A stretch of DNA of 64,000 bases, from positions 38,645-102,644 of the forward strand of contig NZ_JARXWG010000015.1 of NCBI RefSeq assembly GCF_029893105.1, written 5' to 3'. The position numbers and the translations under genes were made by a program. A model generated the notes under the pieces. The model did no database searches, was not told where the DNA came from, and worked only from the letters and a program-made list of their open reading frames with translations. This document shows positions 61,936 to 64,000 of this stretch, in pieces. This DNA comes from Parabacteroides sp. PF5-9 (lineage in GTDB: Bacteria; Bacteroidota; Bacteroidia; Bacteroidales; Tannerellaceae). Position 1 is the first letter of the stretch. Every line of letters starts with the position of its first letter.

Positions 61936-62011
61936 TTTTTCGTTTTAATATCGCTTTTTTTCGTTTTCTTCAGCGGAATGTTCCGAATGAATAGACAATT
62001 GTCTATTTTTG
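61936..62011 (+). promoter_or_regulatory. lytS promoter: tandem TTTTTCGTTTT boxes, palindrome and -7 box
   Basis: TTTTTCGTTTT at 61936-61946 and 61957-61967 (21 bp apart), a perfect 18-bp palindrome AATAGACAATTGTCTATT (61990-62007), and -7 box TATTTTTG (62004-62011), which the palindrome overlaps. From the start of the second box to the -7 box is 47 bp. CGGAA/TTCCG lies at 61974-61985. Tandem 21-bp spacing fits LytTR-type binding; autoregulation is inference. Confidence 0.65.
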
Positions 62012-62073
62012 TTTGTTGCAATTACAGCTAAGATGCGCCTGTCGGTATGTAATACTGTTTTTATACGCTCTAA

Positions 62074-63111
62074 ATGGATATAATTAAAAAATACACGACT
62101 TCAAAACGGATACTAATCAATTTGATTAGCGCTGTTTTTATCGTTTATCCCAATATCGCCTGTTTGCCTTGGGAACTCAGTTTTCTGGACGAATCCGAAC
62201 ACGTCTCTCATTTACTTTTTTTCTTTTTCAGGTATTTCTTTTTTGTTGTATTAATCGGTTTTCTGGTTAAATATAACCTGGGGAAGATCAAAGGTTTTGA
62301 ATTCAAAAAACGGCTGATACGCACATTCCTGTTCTCGGCATTGGCTTATCTGGTATATGTCGGTATTTCATTTGCCTGTTGCAAAAAGGCCGATTGTTTT
62401 GGCAGCATATTGATTTTCCAGTTTTTGGTGGTATTCATTCTTTGTACGTTTGCCGGGCATGTCTTCTTTCTGTACAATAAGCAGCTTAAGAATGAACAAG
62501 AAATCGAGCAGTTGAAGACTGAGAACCTGCAAAGCCGTTATGATGCGTTGACCAATCAGATAAATCCCCATTTTTTCTTCAATTCATTGAACGGACTTTC
62601 AGGATTGATTCGCAAGAAAGATGATGAGAAGACACAGGCGTATGTCAATACCTTGTCGGATGTTTTCCGATATATTCTTCAGAGTGGTAAAAAAGGGTTG
62701 GTGACGTTGGAGGAGGAGTTGGAATTTGTAGAGGCTTTCCGTTATATGATGGAGGTGCGTTTTGCCAATAAATTATCGTTCAGGATAGAGGTGCCCAAAG
62801 AGAAACTCGGATTAAAAATCCCGGTTCTTTCCTTGTTACCTTTGATCGACAATGTGGTGGTGCATAATACGATAGATAGCGATCACAAAATGGAGGTCGC
62901 TATCTGGTTGAGCGAAAAAGACGAATTGATTGTCTCCAATCCGGTCTATCCGAAATTAACACCGTCTGAAACCAATGGTACCGGGTTGAAAAATCTTGAA
63001 AATCGCTTCTCTTTATTGATGAACAGACAGATACGAGTAGAAGAAGATGTGCAAGTATACCGTGTTTATTTACCTTTAAAGTCAAACAAAGATGAGAGTA
63101 TTGATCGTTGA
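62074..63111 (+). CDS. LytS-type sensor histidine kinase
   Basis: A 345-residue kinase of the LytS/YehU type. The N-terminal 140 residues have about four hydrophobic segments (no PAS or GAF domain), with a CC..C cluster at residues 102-108. A short coiled coil leads into the his_kinase domain, phosphoacceptor H166 in NQINPHFFFNSLNGLSGL, with an ATPase domain ending GTGLKNLENRF. The HFFFN variant is common in Bacteroidetes. It overlaps the response regulator start by 20 bp, so the two are translationally coupled. The signal is unknown. Confidence 0.92.
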   Translation: MDIIKKYTTSKRILINLISAVFIVYPNIACLPWELSFLDESEHVSHLLFFFFRYFFFVVLIGFLVKYNLGKIKGFEFKKRLIRTFLFSALAYLVYVGISFACCKKADCFGSILIFQFLVVFILCTFAGHVFFLYNKQLKNEQEIEQLKTENLQSRYDALTNQINPHFFFNSLNGLSGLIRKKDDEKTQAYVNTLSDVFRYILQSGKKGLVTLEEELEFVEAFRYMMEVRFANKLSFRIEVPKEKLGLKIPVLSLLPLIDNVVVHNTIDSDHKMEVAIWLSEKDELIVSNPVYPKLTPSETNGTGLKNLENRFSLLMNRQIRVEEDVQVYRVYLPLKSNKDESIDR

Positions 63112-63850
63112 AGACGAAACTGTCGCTTATGAAAATCTGGCAGATATCCTCCACCGGATTGATCCGGCTATTGAAATAGTAGGGAATACCGAAAGTGTGA
63201 CTCAGACAGTCAATTGGATGCAAAAGAATACGCTTCCGGATCTTATCTTTATGGATATTCATTTGTCGGATGGCTCTGCCTTTTCGATATTCGATATGAT
63301 AAAGATTGAAACACCGATTATCTTTATTACAGCTTATGATGAGTATGCCATTGAAGCGTTTAAAGTGAATAGCATTGCTTATCTGCTCAAGCCGGTGAAA
63401 GAAGAAGAACTCGAACGTGCCTTGGAGAAATTTGGTAAATGGACCCGAACGGAGGTCTTGCACTATTTGTCGCAGTTGACACAACTCGCTGTTCCTGTTC
63501 CTGCGTATAAGGATAAGATGTTGATCCCGGTAAAAGATAAATTGCTGCCGATCAATATGAAGGATATCGCCTGTTTTTATACGACCGATAAGACAACCTA
63601 TATCTATATGAAAGACGGGCAACATTATGTCTATTCGCGCACATTAGACCAGATTATCGGTTCATTGAATCCTTCGGATTTTATCCGAGCCAATAAACAG
63701 TATATTATCGCACGCGATAGTGTGAAAAATATAACGATTTGGTTCGATAGCCGTTTATTGATCTCGTTGGATGTTGAAACTCCCGAACGGATTTATATCA
63801 GTAAAAATAAAGCGGCAGAGTTTAAGTCGTGGGTGGTCTGTGAGAATTAG
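63092..63850 (+). CDS. LytTR-family response regulator
   Basis: A 252-residue response regulator. The receiver domain (residues about 1-120) has MRVLIVEDETVAYENL, the phosphorylated Asp in PDLIFMDIHLSDGSAF, and the Lys in AYLLKPVKEEEL. The LytTR DNA-binding domain (about 150-250) shows LLPINMKDIACFYTTDKTTYIY and FIRANKQYIIARDSVKNI. LytTR domains bind tandem direct repeats about 21-22 bp apart, which matches the paired boxes upstream of its own operon and of the DUF5916 gene at 6408. Confidence 0.95.
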   Translation: MRVLIVEDETVAYENLADILHRIDPAIEIVGNTESVTQTVNWMQKNTLPDLIFMDIHLSDGSAFSIFDMIKIETPIIFITAYDEYAIEAFKVNSIAYLLKPVKEEELERALEKFGKWTRTEVLHYLSQLTQLAVPVPAYKDKMLIPVKDKLLPINMKDIACFYTTDKTTYIYMKDGQHYVYSRTLDQIIGSLNPSDFIRANKQYIIARDSVKNITIWFDSRLLISLDVETPERIYISKNKAAEFKSWVVCEN

Positions 63851-63857
63851 GTGAATT

Positions 63858-63998
63858 AAAAATAACGTGAACTCAATAAAAGAATTATCTTCAGATATTG
63901 TAAAATTTGAAGGTTTTTCGAAGGCCAAATCCCGCAGGGATTTAATGTGCATAACCCCGGGTGAAGAGGAGCGTAGCGGATCGACCCGGGGTATATAA
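63858..63998 (+). repeat. Structured intergenic repeat element, copy 2
   Basis: Follows the response regulator stop. It has AAATCCC-GCA-GGGATTT (63927-63943), then AATGTGCATA and an outer inverted repeat ACCCCGGGT (63954-63962) / ACCCGGGGT (63984-63992) around GAAGAGGAGCGTAGCGGATC. It matches copy 1 near 42 kb in the same orientation relative to the preceding gene. The last bases may continue past the window. Confidence 0.88.
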
Positions 63999-64000
63999 TG

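Overview
The window looks like chromosomal DNA of a member of the Bacteroidales, with a gene set closest to what I know of Parabacteroides and relatives. The order is well supported and the genus is a weak guess. Evidence for the order: promoters carry the Bacteroidetes -7 box TAnnTTTG, often with a TTG/TTTG box about 20 bp upstream; lpxC is fused to fabZ; there are TonB-dependent, DUF4421, DUF5916, DUF4783 and LytS/LytTR proteins typical of the phylum; coding is dense with AT-rich spacers. I see no tRNA, rRNA, insertion sequence, prophage or CRISPR array.

Layout. 1-3.9 kb: end of an ABC-2 permease, then a GntP-type permease, a RidA deaminase and a D-threonine aldolase/D-serine dehydratase-like enzyme that together look like a D-hydroxy-amino-acid utilisation unit. 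4-17 kb: MaoC hydratase, envelope proteins (DUF4421, DUF5916, a HExxH propeller/barrel protein), an esterase, rlmH, DUF4783-nadC, an NfeD protease and an ECF sigma factor. 17.2-22 kb: a decayed metallo-hydrolase, two tandem paralogous HTH regulators, and a divergent pair of surface proteins (one an L-type lectin). 22-26 kb: small soluble proteins, lrgAB, and a Cys-rich copper-binding protein. 26.3-34.7 kb: a tetraheme cytochrome fused to a SUMF1-like domain, two Tat-exported lipoprotein enzymes (Gfo/Idh/MocA oxidoreductase and a TIM-barrel isomerase), a hemerythrin-like protein, a LuxR-type regulator and a TonB-dependent receptor. 34.8-45.5 kb: gdhA, a PAP2 protein, a heterodimeric ABC exporter, a FIVAR-repeat surface protein, pfkA and dnaK. 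45.6-50.4 kb: SRPBCC, TPR, superoxide dismutase, thioredoxin, dipeptidase, cytidine deaminase. 50.4-61.9 kb: glucosaminidase-LysM, purM-prfA-pyrF, lpxD-lpxC/fabZ-lpxA, an AraC regulator, sufS, vanZ and rnhB. The window ends with a LytS/LytTR two-component pair.

The most unusual material lies between genes. (1) A family of intergenic arrays, each five units of exactly 22 bp with a near-palindromic core (TTAGAGGTACCTCTAA and variants), occurs three times. Each copy lies 50-110 bp past a stop codon and in the same orientation as that gene, and its units differ almost only by G-C swaps. A fourth 22-bp array with a different core lies at 36.95 kb. (2) A structured repeat of about 130 bp occurs twice, with two compensatory base-pair changes in one hairpin. 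(3) A pair of TTTTTCGTTTT-like boxes 21 bp apart sits at the same distance from the -7 box upstream of both the lytS/lytTR operon and the distant DUF5916 gene, suggesting a LytTR regulon. (4) Three strong terminator-like hairpins end within 6-13 nt of the next start codon (D-serine dehydratase-like gene, ABC exporter, thioredoxin), suggesting attenuation or controlled read-through.
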